The notes beneath the pieces are model-generated. The model was given only the letters and a program-made list of their open reading frames with translations, searched no databases and was not told the origin of the DNA. The translations under genes and the position numbers were made by a program. A stretch of DNA of 64,000 nt from Marinobacter qingdaonensis (GTDB taxonomy: Bacteria; Pseudomonadota; Gammaproteobacteria; Pseudomonadales; Oleiphilaceae). Positions 49,334-58,736 of the stretch are shown piece by piece (positions within the stretch are counted from its first letter, which is position 1; the number at the start of each line of letters is the position of its first letter). Where the stretch lies: contig NZ_JAYDCJ010000001.1 in assembly GCF_034555935.1 (NCBI RefSeq), positions 124,001 to 188,000 on the forward strand, written 5' to 3'.

Positions 49334-49966
49334 TCAGCTGCTGGCCAGCTTGGCGCCCATGGCCACGAAGAAACCACCGGTCGCGACATTAAGCGCGCGC
49401 TTCAACCGGGCACTGGCGCCCAGCGCCTTGAACCGCACCACCACGAAGGCCAGGCCGCACTGCCAGACCATGCACAGGAAAAAATGCACGGCGGCCAGCA
49501 CCAGTGACTGCTGGAACGCGTTACCGGCGGGATCGATAAACTGGGGCAACAGGGCCATGTAGAACAGTGCGGTCTTGGGGTTGAGCACGTTCGACAGCAA
49601 CCCTTCCCGGAACGACAAGGCCATAGAGACCTTGCGCTTGGCGACCACCCCCGCTTCCGCGTGCTGGGGCTTCGAGCCGGTCATCGCCCCCCGCAGGGAG
49701 GCGATCCCCAGCCAGATCAGGTAGCAGGCACCGGCCCACTTCAAGGCGGTAAAGGCCCAGGCGGTTTCCACCAGCAGGATCGAGATACCCAGGGCGGAGA
49801 GCGTGGCGTGAATGAACAGGCCGCTGCCAATGCCGACGCTGGTGGCGCAGCCGTCCCGGAGCCCGCCACGGCCGGTGTTGCGCATCACCAGCAGGGTATC
49901 GACCCCGGGTGTGACGGTCAGCAGGGTAATGGCGACCAGGTAGGCCCAGAACAGTTCGGTAAACAC
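49334..49966 (-). CDS. LysE/RhtB-family amino-acid exporter
   Basis: A 210-residue inner-membrane protein with about six hydrophobic segments. The N-terminal TVTPGVDTLLVMRNTGRGGL carries the family motif, and FREGLLSNVLNPKTALFYMA is the conserved second motif. Members export homoserine, lysine, threonine or similar compounds. Substrate cannot be assigned from sequence. The gene stands alone. Confidence 0.92.
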   Translation of the reverse strand: MFTELFWAYLVAITLLTVTPGVDTLLVMRNTGRGGLRDGCATSVGIGSGLFIHATLSALGISILLVETAWAFTALKWAGACYLIWLGIASLRGAMTGSKPQHAEAGVVAKRKVSMALSFREGLLSNVLNPKTALFYMALLPQFIDPAGNAFQQSLVLAAVHFFLCMVWQCGLAFVVVRFKALGASARLKRALNVATGGFFVAMGAKLASS

Positions 49967-50001
49967 AAAGCGCCTCCGTCCATCAAGCCGGAGGCCGCAG
50001 C

Positions 50002-51036
50002 TCAGGCCTCCGAAGCGAGTAGTTTGCGGGCCGCCGCCGAGGTGTAGAAACTGCCGAGCCGACGACGGACCAAGGCCTCAAGATACCCCTCTTCCCGGAG
50101 CACGTCCATGATCGGCAGTGCCAGGGCATCGACTTCGGCGAGAATCACCTCCCGGGTCACGCCGATGTCCTGCAGCAGGTGGTTGATGGGCCGGTCGCCG
50201 TACAGTTCGAACAGGTGCTCGACCACGGCCCGGGCACAGCCCTCGAAGTACTCGGTCTCCCGGAAGTGCAGCCAGAAGTCGTAGCCGAGCACCACGAACT
50301 CCTGCAACTCCACGTCGCCGAGGCCCTCGCGCAGATCGGCGATGGTCCGGTGCTCCACCGACACCCAGGCAGCCATGACGCTGTCCCGCAGCTCGTCGTC
50401 GGACAGCGCCTTGTTGAGGAACTGCTCACTGCGGGAGATCAGTCCGGGCAGGCTGTCCGACAGCCAGGTCTTGATCCGGCGCTCGAAGCTCTCGTCCAGC
50501 CCGGGCACGGCCCGGTTGGCCATCTTCTTGCCGAATTTCATCATCGAGCCCACCCCGGGCACCGATTTGGTGATCAGGTTGTCCTCGTACAGGTAGTTGA
50601 CCAGGCCTGCGTACACCAGGTTCGAGACCAGCTCCTGGTACACCGGGTGGGCCATGATCTCGCTGATCATCCGCTCGCGCTGCTGGCGCAGCTCCAGGGC
50701 TTCCTCGACAAACCCGGTGGCCTGGTCCCGGCTGATGATTTCCCCCAGGGTGGTGCGTTGCTGCACCGGAGAGTTCAACACCGCGGTGGCCATTTCCGCC
50801 GCCAGTTCGGGCACGCCCGCGTCCAGCTCCATGCCCATGACGATGCGCTGGATCACCCCCATCACCCGGTCCACGGAGCTGAGTCGATTCAGGGTCACCG
50901 AATCGGCCAGCTTGAGAAGTTCGGTGACCTCCCGCTCCAGGAACTTTCTCAGCTTGGCGCCCTTGAGCGCCGCCAGTTCATGCTTTACGTGCAGTTCCAG
51001 CAGTTGGGAAGCCAGGTCCGGAGTGCTGTTGCTCAT
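50002..51036 (-). CDS. Conserved hypothetical protein, mostly helical
   Basis: A 344-residue protein from ATG at 51036. The frame is open 43 codons further upstream, but MSNSTPDLASQLLELHVKHE begins a clean, conserved-looking helical region, whereas the upstream part is Pro/Arg-rich. No known domain, signal peptide or certain membrane helix was recognised. The central part is rich in Leu, Glu and Arg, and predicted helical. It is followed (on the minus strand) by lysE-like and preceded by the degV-like gene. Confidence 0.7.
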   Translation of the reverse strand: MSNSTPDLASQLLELHVKHELAALKGAKLRKFLEREVTELLKLADSVTLNRLSSVDRVMGVIQRIVMGMELDAGVPELAAEMATAVLNSPVQQRTTLGEIISRDQATGFVEEALELRQQRERMISEIMAHPVYQELVSNLVYAGLVNYLYEDNLITKSVPGVGSMMKFGKKMANRAVPGLDESFERRIKTWLSDSLPGLISRSEQFLNKALSDDELRDSVMAAWVSVEHRTIADLREGLGDVELQEFVVLGYDFWLHFRETEYFEGCARAVVEHLFELYGDRPINHLLQDIGVTREVILAEVDALALPIMDVLREEGYLEALVRRRLGSFYTSAAARKLLASEA

Positions 51037-51182
51037 GACGGGGACAATCCTGTTGATGGGGTGAATGACCAGAACCCCAGAGGCTACCACGCCCAGAGGC
51101 CATTCGGGTTTGCCAAAACTACCGGAGCAGGCATGCGGCGGGGCAAATGCCAGACGCCGCACCAACGGAGGGAAGAGGGACG

Positions 51183-52133
51183 TTACTGGAAATCGTTAAA
51201 ATTGTGGGGCTCAGCCGCCAGGGCCAGGCAGAGACTGCCAGGCCCAATGTAGATGCTGCTGGTAATCCCCATTTGGGACAACAGAAGCTCGACACCGTTT
51301 CGTTCACAGGCTTCACGCAGCAGGTCCAGCCCGGGAAGCGCGTCGATTTCCGGCCAGGACATGCCACAGGACAGACTCACGTAGGGAGTCTTCAGGCCGG
51401 CATCAACCCGGGCGGCAGCGTAGTTCATGACCTTTTCAACGGCACTCTCGAAACTCCAGGTCTTTGCCACCGGTTGGGCATCGGTTCCCTTCCCGAAAAG
51501 CACCGGGGTGATGCTGAGCGCTTTGCCCATGAATGCCACCAATGCGGATACGCTATTATCGCCACGACGACGTGCCCGCTCCCGGATGTAGTGAAGGTCT
51601 CGCGGAATCACACAGGTGAGGATGCTGTCTGAAAACGTTTCGACTTCATGCCGCAAGGCGTTCTTGTGAAGCTTTTTCTCGATGAGACCCAGGGTGTGGG
51701 CGGCGAGCAGACCCTGACCGGCAAAAATCTGCTTGCTGTCAATCACCCGCATGGAAAACCTGCCGTCTTTGCCAGCCGCCGCGCGAACGCCTTCATATCT
51801 CGCCATGACGGTGTTCATGGCTTCATTCGCATTGTCATAGATGAGGCTTCGGCTACGCGCTACGGTCTCGCAGATTGCCATGTCGAACTGAGGGACAATT
51901 TTCCTCATGAACAAGGAATGAATCTGTTTGGGAGAATATGCCCGCGTCTCGGCGTAGTAGCCCTTTTGCAGAAGACCCCGCTGGTAAAACTCCTGTGTTT
52001 TAAGGGGGTCGTGTTCGTCTATGTAGGTCTGGCCGTTAATCACGGCCGTTACAGGCAGAATAAAAATGTTGTGCTTGCGACTGAATTCAGGGGGTAAATC
52101 GCACGCGGAATCCACGATCAAACCAACTTGCAT
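51183..52133 (-). CDS. DegV-family lipid-binding protein
   Basis: A 316-residue protein from ATG at 52133, chosen because GGAG lies 8 bases before it. An in-frame ATG 48 bases upstream (52181) has no ribosome site. The N-terminus MQVGLIVDSACDLPPEFSRK is the DegV signature, and the C-terminal fatty-acid-binding lobe is present (SLSCGMSWPEID). DegV proteins bind fatty acids. In Firmicutes they serve the FakA/FakB kinase, but no kinase gene is nearby, so the partner here is unknown. Confidence 0.88.
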   Translation of the reverse strand: MQVGLIVDSACDLPPEFSRKHNIFILPVTAVINGQTYIDEHDPLKTQEFYQRGLLQKGYYAETRAYSPKQIHSLFMRKIVPQFDMAICETVARSRSLIYDNANEAMNTVMARYEGVRAAAGKDGRFSMRVIDSKQIFAGQGLLAAHTLGLIEKKLHKNALRHEVETFSDSILTCVIPRDLHYIRERARRRGDNSVSALVAFMGKALSITPVLFGKGTDAQPVAKTWSFESAVEKVMNYAAARVDAGLKTPYVSLSCGMSWPEIDALPGLDLLREACERNGVELLLSQMGITSSIYIGPGSLCLALAAEPHNFNDFQ

Positions 52134-52257
52134 GAGAAGGTCTCCGGCAGGCTCCCCGTTGGAGGTGCCCGTGTTTGTCATTGTTTTTGTTTATGCACAC
52201 GGCATCAGCATGGACATCGCACTGCCCTTGCCGATGCCGATGCCGTGTTACAAAAAC

Positions 52258-53079
52258 TTACACGGAGCCAAGCTCTCGAAGGTTCCGTTCGAGAAGCAAC
52301 CGATTGTCCTGCTGCCAGGGATGGAAGTCCTTGCGCAGGTAAGCCAGGAACTCCGGCAGGCAACGGCGGATCACACCGGGCTTGCCCCACAGGAAGTTCA
52401 GGCCACCGAGCCAGGTCCTCAGACTCCACAGTTTGCCGTCGGTCTTCAGCAGGCTGCAGGTGTTCAGGAAGGTGTGCTTGAAGAAGTTCCAGGTCACAAA
52501 CAGGAAGATGATGCGGCGCAGCCGCTCGTTACCCACGCAGGCCCGGTAGACGTCGAAGGCCACCGACTTGTGCTCGGTTTCCTCAATTGCGTGCCAGCGC
52601 CACAACCTGGCCATGGCCGGCGTGGCATCCTGCATCCATTCCGGGTTCTGCAGAATGGCGTTGGCCAGGACCGCGGTGTAGTGCTCGGCCGCGCAGGTCC
52701 CGGCCAGTTGCCGGCTGGGCGGCAGGCTGCCGACCCAGCGCATGTGCCGGGCAAAGCGTTCATCGATGGCGTCGATGTCGTAGCCGCGGGCCTTGAGCCC
52801 GTCGTTGTAGGTCTTGTGCTCGCGACTGTGCAGGGCTTCCTGACCGATGAAACCGCGAATTTCAGCCTGCAGTTTGGGGTCGTCGATGCGGTCTCGGTAC
52901 AGGCGTACGGCGTTGATGAACTGCTGCTCGCCATCCGGAAACTGCAGGGACAGGGCGTTGAAAAAGGCGGTGCGGAACGCGTCGTTGCCATGCCAGAAGG
53001 ATTTCAGGTCCTCGCTGACATCGAAGCGGATGTGCCGGGGCTGAACGGACACCCCCTCCGGAGTGGAACTGATGGTCAT
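52258..53079 (-). CDS. PF10118-type predicted metal-dependent hydrolase
   Basis: A 273-residue helical protein of the putative metal-dependent hydrolase family. Several Glu/His pairs spaced as in di-iron helical bundles are visible: GEQQFINAVRLYRD, GQEALHSREH, TCAAEHYTAV and HAIEETEHKSVAFD. The arrangement suggests a ferritin-like di-metal site. Function is undetermined. It lies between degV-like and the permease, separated from each by its own spacer. Confidence 0.83.
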   Translation of the reverse strand: MTISSTPEGVSVQPRHIRFDVSEDLKSFWHGNDAFRTAFFNALSLQFPDGEQQFINAVRLYRDRIDDPKLQAEIRGFIGQEALHSREHKTYNDGLKARGYDIDAIDERFARHMRWVGSLPPSRQLAGTCAAEHYTAVLANAILQNPEWMQDATPAMARLWRWHAIEETEHKSVAFDVYRACVGNERLRRIIFLFVTWNFFKHTFLNTCSLLKTDGKLWSLRTWLGGLNFLWGKPGVIRRCLPEFLAYLRKDFHPWQQDNRLLLERNLRELGSV

Positions 53080-53253
53080 GGCTGCCTCCTGTTGTCAGGC
53101 CTCTGGGGCACGTTGTTATCGGCATGAACAGCGATCAAAAAATCACCAGCTAATTCAGTGTAAACCCGAACTCGGGAACGGCGGAAGGCTTTGGGGCGGC
53201 AAACACGACAAAATGTTACGAAATGACAACCTGTCAAAACCGGCGCGCAGACC

Positions 53254-53278
53254 AAAAAAAGGAGGCGCGAGGCCTCCC
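53254..53278 (-). terminator. Intrinsic terminator of the permease operon
   Basis: On the minus strand GGAGGC-N5-GCCTCC is followed by seven T. It lies 52 bases past the permease stop. Confidence 0.82.
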
Positions 53279-53329
53279 AAGGACACAGAGGGGTCGGTGT
53301 CAGTCGACCGAAGGCCGACTGACCGGGGA

Positions 53330-54706
53330 TTAGCTGTCTTCGGCGGCTCTCACACCGGGGGCTTCCGGATCGGCGGTGAAGCTCAGCAGCTTGGTCCGCT
53401 CGATCAGGACGTACAGCACCGCGCCGGTCGCCAGGCCCCAACCGGCGCCGTAGACCGCCAGGACCACGCCCATGGTGCCGGCGATGCCGCGCTCGGTGTT
53501 GTTCTCCAGCTGCTCCAGCCCCACCATCAGGCAGATGTAGCCGGTCAGCAGCAGGGTCAGGGACAGGGCGATGGGCAGCACCGGCTGGAAAAAACTCACC
53601 AGCGGCAGGACAAACAGGGCGACAAACCCGGTGATCCAGAAGGTCCCGCCGCCGCTGTAGATGGAGTCCATGGCGTTGCGGCCGTACTTGTAGCGTTCGG
53701 CCATGGTGGCCGTGACCGCGGTCCAGATCGGGCCCGCAAGGCCGGGGTACGGCGCAAAGAAGGCGTGACCGCCATTCCGCAACGCGGTGACCAGATGCAC
53801 CCGGTCGATGCTGTTGTCGATGTCCTCGTCCTTGCGCAGATGATCGACCCGGCTCATCAGGGACTGACCCACGACGATGTCTCCGAAGGCAATCACGTAG
53901 GCAATCACCGCGGTCGGAATGGCGTACAGGAACACGCTGCTGTCCGGGAACCCGACGGTGAACGGCAGGTAGTTCCAGAGTTCGTCAAAGGCCGGCTTGG
54001 TAATGCCCCACTCGACACTGGGCACGGCGTATTCGCCGGTGGCAAAGCCCACCAGGATGGCCACCACCATGCCCGGTACCATGCCGTAGTTGGCAATCTT
54101 GCGGGCGAACGAGTTGCTCTCGACAAAGCCTTTGAACGACACCGAGAACATCAGGTACAGGCACACCAGCCCGCCGATGATCAGCGAAATCGGTGTATTG
54201 GCGAGACGACCGCCTGCCTCGATTTCACCCATCAAGGCCGCGATGCCGGCACCGATGATGATTCCGCCCTTCATGGAGCGCGGAATCAGCTCCACCAGCT
54301 TGCTGCCCAGACGGGTGATGCCCAGGATCAGGAAGATGAGGAAAACCAGGAATTGCAGCGCAAACAGGGCCTGGATGGCCTCCGGCCCCGGCTCGAAATC
54401 GCTCAGGAACAGCAGGACCACCGGAATACCCGGCGTGATCCAGCCCGGCACCAGCGGCACCCCGAGCAGCGCCGGCAGCATGAAGCCGATGCCACAGATC
54501 ACCACGTAGGCCAGGGCCACGTCGTAAGGCACGCCCAGGTATTTTTCCAGCAGCGGAATCATGGCCAGGCTGACCACGAACATGATCAGCGCCTGCACCA
54601 TCTCCGCCATTTCCCAGCGGTAGTGCACGAATGGCAGACGGATCTTGAAGGGACCGCAAGGCCAGAACGGCTGCTCTTCCCCGTGTTTGCGATGAAAAAT
54701 TTGCAT
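53330..54706 (-). CDS. SLC23/NCS2-like permease
   Basis: A 458-residue membrane protein with about 12-14 hydrophobic segments, resembling xanthine/uracil and SLC23/26 transporters (NSFARKIANYGMVPGMVVAI, VIAYVIAFGDIVVGQSLMSR). ATG at 54706 is chosen because AGGAG is 8 bases upstream; the frame extends another 99 codons, but that part is a shadow of the upstream gene. It follows the acyl-CoA synthetase gene and is probably cotranscribed, so a carboxylate substrate is possible; this is inference. Confidence 0.78.
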   Translation of the reverse strand: MQIFHRKHGEEQPFWPCGPFKIRLPFVHYRWEMAEMVQALIMFVVSLAMIPLLEKYLGVPYDVALAYVVICGIGFMLPALLGVPLVPGWITPGIPVVLLFLSDFEPGPEAIQALFALQFLVFLIFLILGITRLGSKLVELIPRSMKGGIIIGAGIAALMGEIEAGGRLANTPISLIIGGLVCLYLMFSVSFKGFVESNSFARKIANYGMVPGMVVAILVGFATGEYAVPSVEWGITKPAFDELWNYLPFTVGFPDSSVFLYAIPTAVIAYVIAFGDIVVGQSLMSRVDHLRKDEDIDNSIDRVHLVTALRNGGHAFFAPYPGLAGPIWTAVTATMAERYKYGRNAMDSIYSGGGTFWITGFVALFVLPLVSFFQPVLPIALSLTLLLTGYICLMVGLEQLENNTERGIAGTMGVVLAVYGAGWGLATGAVLYVLIERTKLLSFTADPEAPGVRAAEDS

Positions 54707-54719
54707 AAAAAGGTCTCCT

Positions 54720-54789
54720 GGCCCGCGCGCAGCGCGGGCCTGATAGCGTTGTTGTTGGAATCGGAATCCGCTGCGCCAGGACGGCGCAG
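54720..54789 (-). other. Two hairpins between acyl-CoA synthetase and permease
   Basis: GGCCCGCGC-GCA-GCGCGGGCC (54720-54740) abuts the permease ribosome site, and CTGCGCC-N5-GGCGCAG (54771-54789) lies close to the synthetase stop. No T-run follows. The first could limit access to the permease start and set its level relative to the synthetase. Confidence 0.5.
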
Positions 54790-54801
54790 CCGGTTGGAGC
54801 G

Positions 54802-56430
54802 TCAGTCTATGTCTTTGGCCTGATCCCTCAGCACGAACTTCTGGATCTTGCCGGTAGAGGTTTTGGGCAGCTCGGTGAAGACCACGGTTTTCGGCACCTT
54901 GAAGCGTGCCAGATGTTCGCGGCAGAAGCTGATGATGTCCTCCTCGCTGACCTGGCCGGCTTCCGGCTTCAGGGTGATGAAGGCACAGGGGGTCTCGCCC
55001 CATTTCTCATCCGGGCGCGCCACCACCGCGGCCTCCAGCACGGCCGGGTGTCGGTACAGGGTGTCTTCCACCTCGATGGTGGAAATGTTCTCGCCCCCGG
55101 AGATGATGATGTCTTTCAGTCGGTCCTTGATCTCCAGGTAGCCGTCCTCGTGCCACACGGCCAGGTCACCGGTGTGGAACCAGCCGCCGCGGAAAGCCTC
55201 CTCGGTCGCCTGTGGGTTTTTGAGGTAGCCCTTCATCACGGTGTTGCCACGCAGGAAAATTTCGCCAATGGTCTTGCCGTCCTTGGGCACCGGTTCCATG
55301 GTGTTGGGATCGCCGACCATGGTGCCGGCCAGGGTGTGGTAGCGAACCCCCTGCCGCGCTTTCTTGCGCGCCCGGTCATCCAGCGGCAGCTGGTCCCATT
55401 CCGACTTCCAGGCACACACGGTGACCGGTCCGTAGACCTCGGTCAGGCCGTACACGTGGGTCACCTGGATGCCCATGTTCTCAATGGCGCCGATGACCTG
55501 GGCCGGGGGCGCCGCGCCGGCGGTCATAGACTTCACGTCGTGGTCGATCCCGGCCTTGGCGGATTCGGGCACGTTCAGCAGGGCATTGAGCACGATCGGC
55601 GCCCCACACATATGAGTGACCTGATGGTCCCGGATCAGCTGCAGGATCTTCTCCGGGTCCACCCGGCGCAGGCACACGTGGGTGCCGGCCATGGCCGTGA
55701 CCGTCCAGGGGAAACACCAGCCGTTGCAGTGGAACATCGGCAGGGTCCACAGATACACCGGGTGCATGCCCATGGACCAGACCGCCTGGTTGCCAATGGC
55801 GTTGATGTAGGCGCCGCGGTGGTGGTAGACCACGCCCTTGGGGTTGCCGGTGGTGCCGGAAGTGTAGTTCAGGGAAATGGCGTCCCACTCGTTCTCCGGG
55901 AAGCTCCATTCGAAGGCTGGATCGCCTTCCTGCAGCAGGGCCTCGTAGTCCAGGTCACTGACCTGCACGCCCTCACCGTATTCCGGATCATCCACGTCGA
56001 TCACCAGCGGCTTGTGCTTGAGGCGGCTGACGGCGTCGTTGATCACCTCGCCGAATTCGCGGTCAGCGATGACCACCTTGGCTTCACCGTGCTCCAGCAT
56101 GAACGCGATGGCCTCGGCATCCAGCCGAACGTTAAGGGTATTGAGCACCGCACCGATCATCGGCACCCCGAAATGGGCCTCCACCATGGCCGGAATGTTG
56201 GGCAGCATCACCGCGACCGTGTCACCGCGGCCGATGCCGCGGCCTTTCAGCGCCGAGGCCAGGCGGCGACAGCGCTCGTAGGTCTGTCCCCAAGTGTAGC
56301 GGATGGCGCCGTGAATCACCGCGGGGAACTCGGGGTAAACACTGGCGGTGCGTTCGATAAAATCGACGGGGGATTGCACAGCGAAGTTGGCGTCGACCGG
56401 GGCCAGGCCTTGGTCAAATATCGAAGTCAT
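54802..56430 (-). CDS. Acyl-CoA synthetase (AMP-forming, medium-chain type)
   Basis: A 542-residue adenylate-forming enzyme that activates a carboxylic acid with ATP and CoA. The P-loop is TSGTTGNPKGVVYHH at about 188-202, the aromatic-gating segment is MFHCNGWCFPW, the ATP motif is VYGLTEVYGP, and the hinge is GDLAVWHEDGYLEIKDRLKD followed by IIISGGENIS. The catalytic Lys is in PKTSTGKIQKFVLRD. It resembles AlkK-like and similar medium-chain ligases; exact substrate is not assigned. It is divergent from the PAS kinase/FixJ-type pair and precedes the permease. Confidence 0.92.
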   Translation of the reverse strand: MTSIFDQGLAPVDANFAVQSPVDFIERTASVYPEFPAVIHGAIRYTWGQTYERCRRLASALKGRGIGRGDTVAVMLPNIPAMVEAHFGVPMIGAVLNTLNVRLDAEAIAFMLEHGEAKVVIADREFGEVINDAVSRLKHKPLVIDVDDPEYGEGVQVSDLDYEALLQEGDPAFEWSFPENEWDAISLNYTSGTTGNPKGVVYHHRGAYINAIGNQAVWSMGMHPVYLWTLPMFHCNGWCFPWTVTAMAGTHVCLRRVDPEKILQLIRDHQVTHMCGAPIVLNALLNVPESAKAGIDHDVKSMTAGAAPPAQVIGAIENMGIQVTHVYGLTEVYGPVTVCAWKSEWDQLPLDDRARKKARQGVRYHTLAGTMVGDPNTMEPVPKDGKTIGEIFLRGNTVMKGYLKNPQATEEAFRGGWFHTGDLAVWHEDGYLEIKDRLKDIIISGGENISTIEVEDTLYRHPAVLEAAVVARPDEKWGETPCAFITLKPEAGQVSEEDIISFCREHLARFKVPKTVVFTELPKTSTGKIQKFVLRDQAKDID

Positions 56431-56547
56431 TGGGTGGTCCTCTTGCGTACTGTTGTTCTTATGGCGTATTTAGCAATATCGCTAAACTAGCTATACTTCG
56501 GGCCGTAAAGAAATGGTATTTAATGGTATAAATACTATAAATTATAC

Positions 56548-56567
56548 AAAAGCATTATAGTGCTTTT
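56548..56567. promoter_or_regulatory. Palindrome in the synthetase / PAS-kinase divergent spacer
   Basis: AAAAGCA-TTATAG-TGCTTTT is a perfect 7-base inverted repeat, 18 bases before the PAS-kinase start, in an AT-rich spacer of 154 bases. TATAAA-like elements lie next to it. It could bind the FixJ-type regulator encoded at 58071, to control both directions. This has not been tested. Confidence 0.45.
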
Positions 56568-56584
56568 ACCATACCGATTGCGTC

Positions 56585-58081
56585 ATGAACGATTCTTTCC
56601 CTGTAAGTGGTTTTAGTTTGCACGACGCCGACCCGCAACCCGGCCTGATACTCGACGGCGCCGGCGCGGTGGTCGCAGGCAACCGGGCCAGTCGCGAGCT
56701 GTGCGTGCAGACCAGCCTCCCCTCGGTCGACGAGCTGCTGCCGGTGAACGTCCAGGCGCTGGTAACCTCGACCCTGAACCAGTGCCGGGCCATCGAGGAC
56801 GTGAAAACCCAGCACGGCGACACCATCCTGATGTGGACCTTCATTCCCGATTGCGCCAGTGCCCGGGTATTGGCCCGGGCCCGGAACGCCACCGAAGAGG
56901 TGCGGAATCAGGAGGAGGCAACCCGGTCGAACCGGCTGTATCGGCTGATCACCGAAAACACCACGGATCTGATTTCCCGCCATGCCCCCGACGGGCGCTT
57001 TATTGATGCCACACCGGCGTCCTGGCGGCTTTTGGGGTATTGGCCCGAGGAGCTTCGGGGCCGGACGCTGGAAGAGGTGTTCCAGGGCGCCGACGTGGCC
57101 CGACGGCTCGCGGAAACGCGCAATCAGTTGCGGGACGACGGCTACGCCACCATGACCCTGGAAATCCTGCACCGGGACGGTTCCCGGCGCTGGTTCGAAA
57201 TCGCCAGCCGGGCCATTCGGGAGACTTACACCGGCGCCGTCATCGAGGTGATCAGCGTATCCCGGGACATCAGCGCCCGGGTCAGGTCCGAGGAAAACAA
57301 CCGGCGCCTGGCCGATGAGCTCGCCCACACCGCCCGGCTGGCAACCCTGGGCGAACTGGCCTCCAGCATCGCCCATGAGATGAACCAGCCCCTGGCCACC
57401 ATCGTCAATTTCGCCAGCGCCAGCCAGCGCTACCTCAAGAACGCCGGAACCAACCCGGACGGCCTGGACCGGGTCGACGACGGCTTGCAGCGGATCGTCC
57501 ACCACGCCAACCGGGCCTCGGAGGTCATCAAACGGCTGCGAGCCTTCCTGCGCAAGGGCCAGAAGCGCACCGCACCGCTCGCCCTGAACGATGTGGTGGC
57601 CAGCGTGGTGCGGCTGTGCCAGTGGGAAGCGGACAAGAACCGGGTCCGGATCTCGGAAAAGCTGGCGTCCTGCGCCCCGGTAATCACCGCCGACCCGGTC
57701 CTGCTGGAACAGGTGCTGATCAACCTGATCCGCAACGGCATCGAGGCCAACGTGGAAGCCCGGGGCGACACCGGCGAGCGATCCCGCTTGGTCATCAGCA
57801 CCTGCGTCAATGACCGGAACGAGACACTGATCCAGGTGACCGACGAGGGCCCTGGCCTCGATGACGACGGCATTCGCCAGATGTTCCAGCCGTTCTACAC
57901 CAGCAAGCCCCAGGGCCTTGGCCTGGGGCTGTCCATGAGCCGCTCCATCATCGAGGGCTTTGGCGGCTTTCTGGACGCCCGCCCCGCGGCCACCGGCGGC
58001 CTGTCGCTGATCTGCCGGTTCCCGGCCAGCCAGGGCCACAGACACAGACCTACAACCTCGGAGTCCCAACGTGATGAGTGA
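56585..58081 (+). CDS. PAS-domain sensor histidine kinase
   Basis: A 498-residue soluble kinase. A partial N-terminal PAS-like region (about 15-100) is followed by a clear PAS/PAC (about 115-232), a DHp helix with H264 in SIAHEMNQPLATI, and an ATPase domain (N box NLIRNGIEA, G1 DEGPGLD, G2 GLGLGLSMSRS). The HEMNQPLA box is the FixL/DctB-like type. There are no membrane helices and no heme-binding His recognised in the PAS. The end overlaps the response-regulator start by 11 bases. The pair is divergent from the acyl-CoA synthetase, its likely target. Confidence 0.93.
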   Translation: MNDSFPVSGFSLHDADPQPGLILDGAGAVVAGNRASRELCVQTSLPSVDELLPVNVQALVTSTLNQCRAIEDVKTQHGDTILMWTFIPDCASARVLARARNATEEVRNQEEATRSNRLYRLITENTTDLISRHAPDGRFIDATPASWRLLGYWPEELRGRTLEEVFQGADVARRLAETRNQLRDDGYATMTLEILHRDGSRRWFEIASRAIRETYTGAVIEVISVSRDISARVRSEENNRRLADELAHTARLATLGELASSIAHEMNQPLATIVNFASASQRYLKNAGTNPDGLDRVDDGLQRIVHHANRASEVIKRLRAFLRKGQKRTAPLALNDVVASVVRLCQWEADKNRVRISEKLASCAPVITADPVLLEQVLINLIRNGIEANVEARGDTGERSRLVISTCVNDRNETLIQVTDEGPGLDDDGIRQMFQPFYTSKPQGLGLGLSMSRSIIEGFGGFLDARPAATGGLSLICRFPASQGHRHRPTTSESQRDE

Positions 58082-58730
58082 CCACGCCAATCCGGAAGCC
58101 GTGACCGTGTACGTCGTTGACGACGACGCCGGCATGCTGGAATCGACCCAATGGTTGCTGGAATCCGTCGGCCTGCGCGTCGAGGCGTACAGCGATGGAC
58201 GCAAGTTCCTGGATGCGGTGGACGCCCGCAAGGCCGGCTGTGTGATCCTGGATGTCCGGATGCCGGGCCTGGGTGGCCTGAATGTTCAGGAGGAATTGCA
58301 GAAGCGGGATCTGGAGCTGCCGATCATTTTCGTGTCCGGCCACGCCGACGTTCCCATCGTGGTCCGGGCCTTCAAATCCGGTGCCTTCGATTTCATCGAG
58401 AAGCCCTTCAACGAACAGCTGCTGCTCGACAGCGTGCAACAGGCGCTGCAGGAGCACCCGCCGGCTCGGCCAGCGGTCCGGAGCGATCAGGATCTCACCG
58501 CACTGCTCGACACCCTGACCCGCCGGGAACGGGACGTGTTCCTGCCACTGGCCAAGGGCTACACCAGCCGCGAAATCGCCGACCAGCTCGAGGTCAGCGT
58601 GAAAACCATCGACCTGTACCGGTCCCGGGTCATGAAACGCCTGGGTGCCGAGCGGCTGCCGGACGTGACCGGCACCGCCATCGGCGCCGGCCTGGTCGAT
58701 CCGCTGGATCTGCGCGGCGACAGGGACTGA
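58071..58730 (+). CDS. FixJ/LuxR-type response regulator
   Basis: A 219-residue regulator with a receiver (D61 in AGCVILDVRMPGLGG, then FIEKPFNEQLL) and a C-terminal LuxR-type HTH (LTRREREVFLPLAKG is close to, but here reads LTRRERDVFLPLAKGYTSRE, then IADQLEVSVKTIDLYRSRVM). The GTG at 58071 has GGAG 7 bases upstream; ATG at 58074 is the alternative. It overlaps the kinase gene and is translationally coupled. It ends 6 bases before the convergent mocR-like gene, with no terminator between. Confidence 0.93.
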   Translation: MMSDHANPEAVTVYVVDDDAGMLESTQWLLESVGLRVEAYSDGRKFLDAVDARKAGCVILDVRMPGLGGLNVQEELQKRDLELPIIFVSGHADVPIVVRAFKSGAFDFIEKPFNEQLLLDSVQQALQEHPPARPAVRSDQDLTALLDTLTRRERDVFLPLAKGYTSREIADQLEVSVKTIDLYRSRVMKRLGAERLPDVTGTAIGAGLVDPLDLRGDRD

Positions 58731-58736
58731 GCCGGA

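Noticed and set aside
54707..55003. N-terminal extension of the permease by 99 codons.
   Set aside because: It overlaps the end of the acyl-CoA synthetase in another frame and is not hydrophobic; AGGAG precedes the ATG at 54706.
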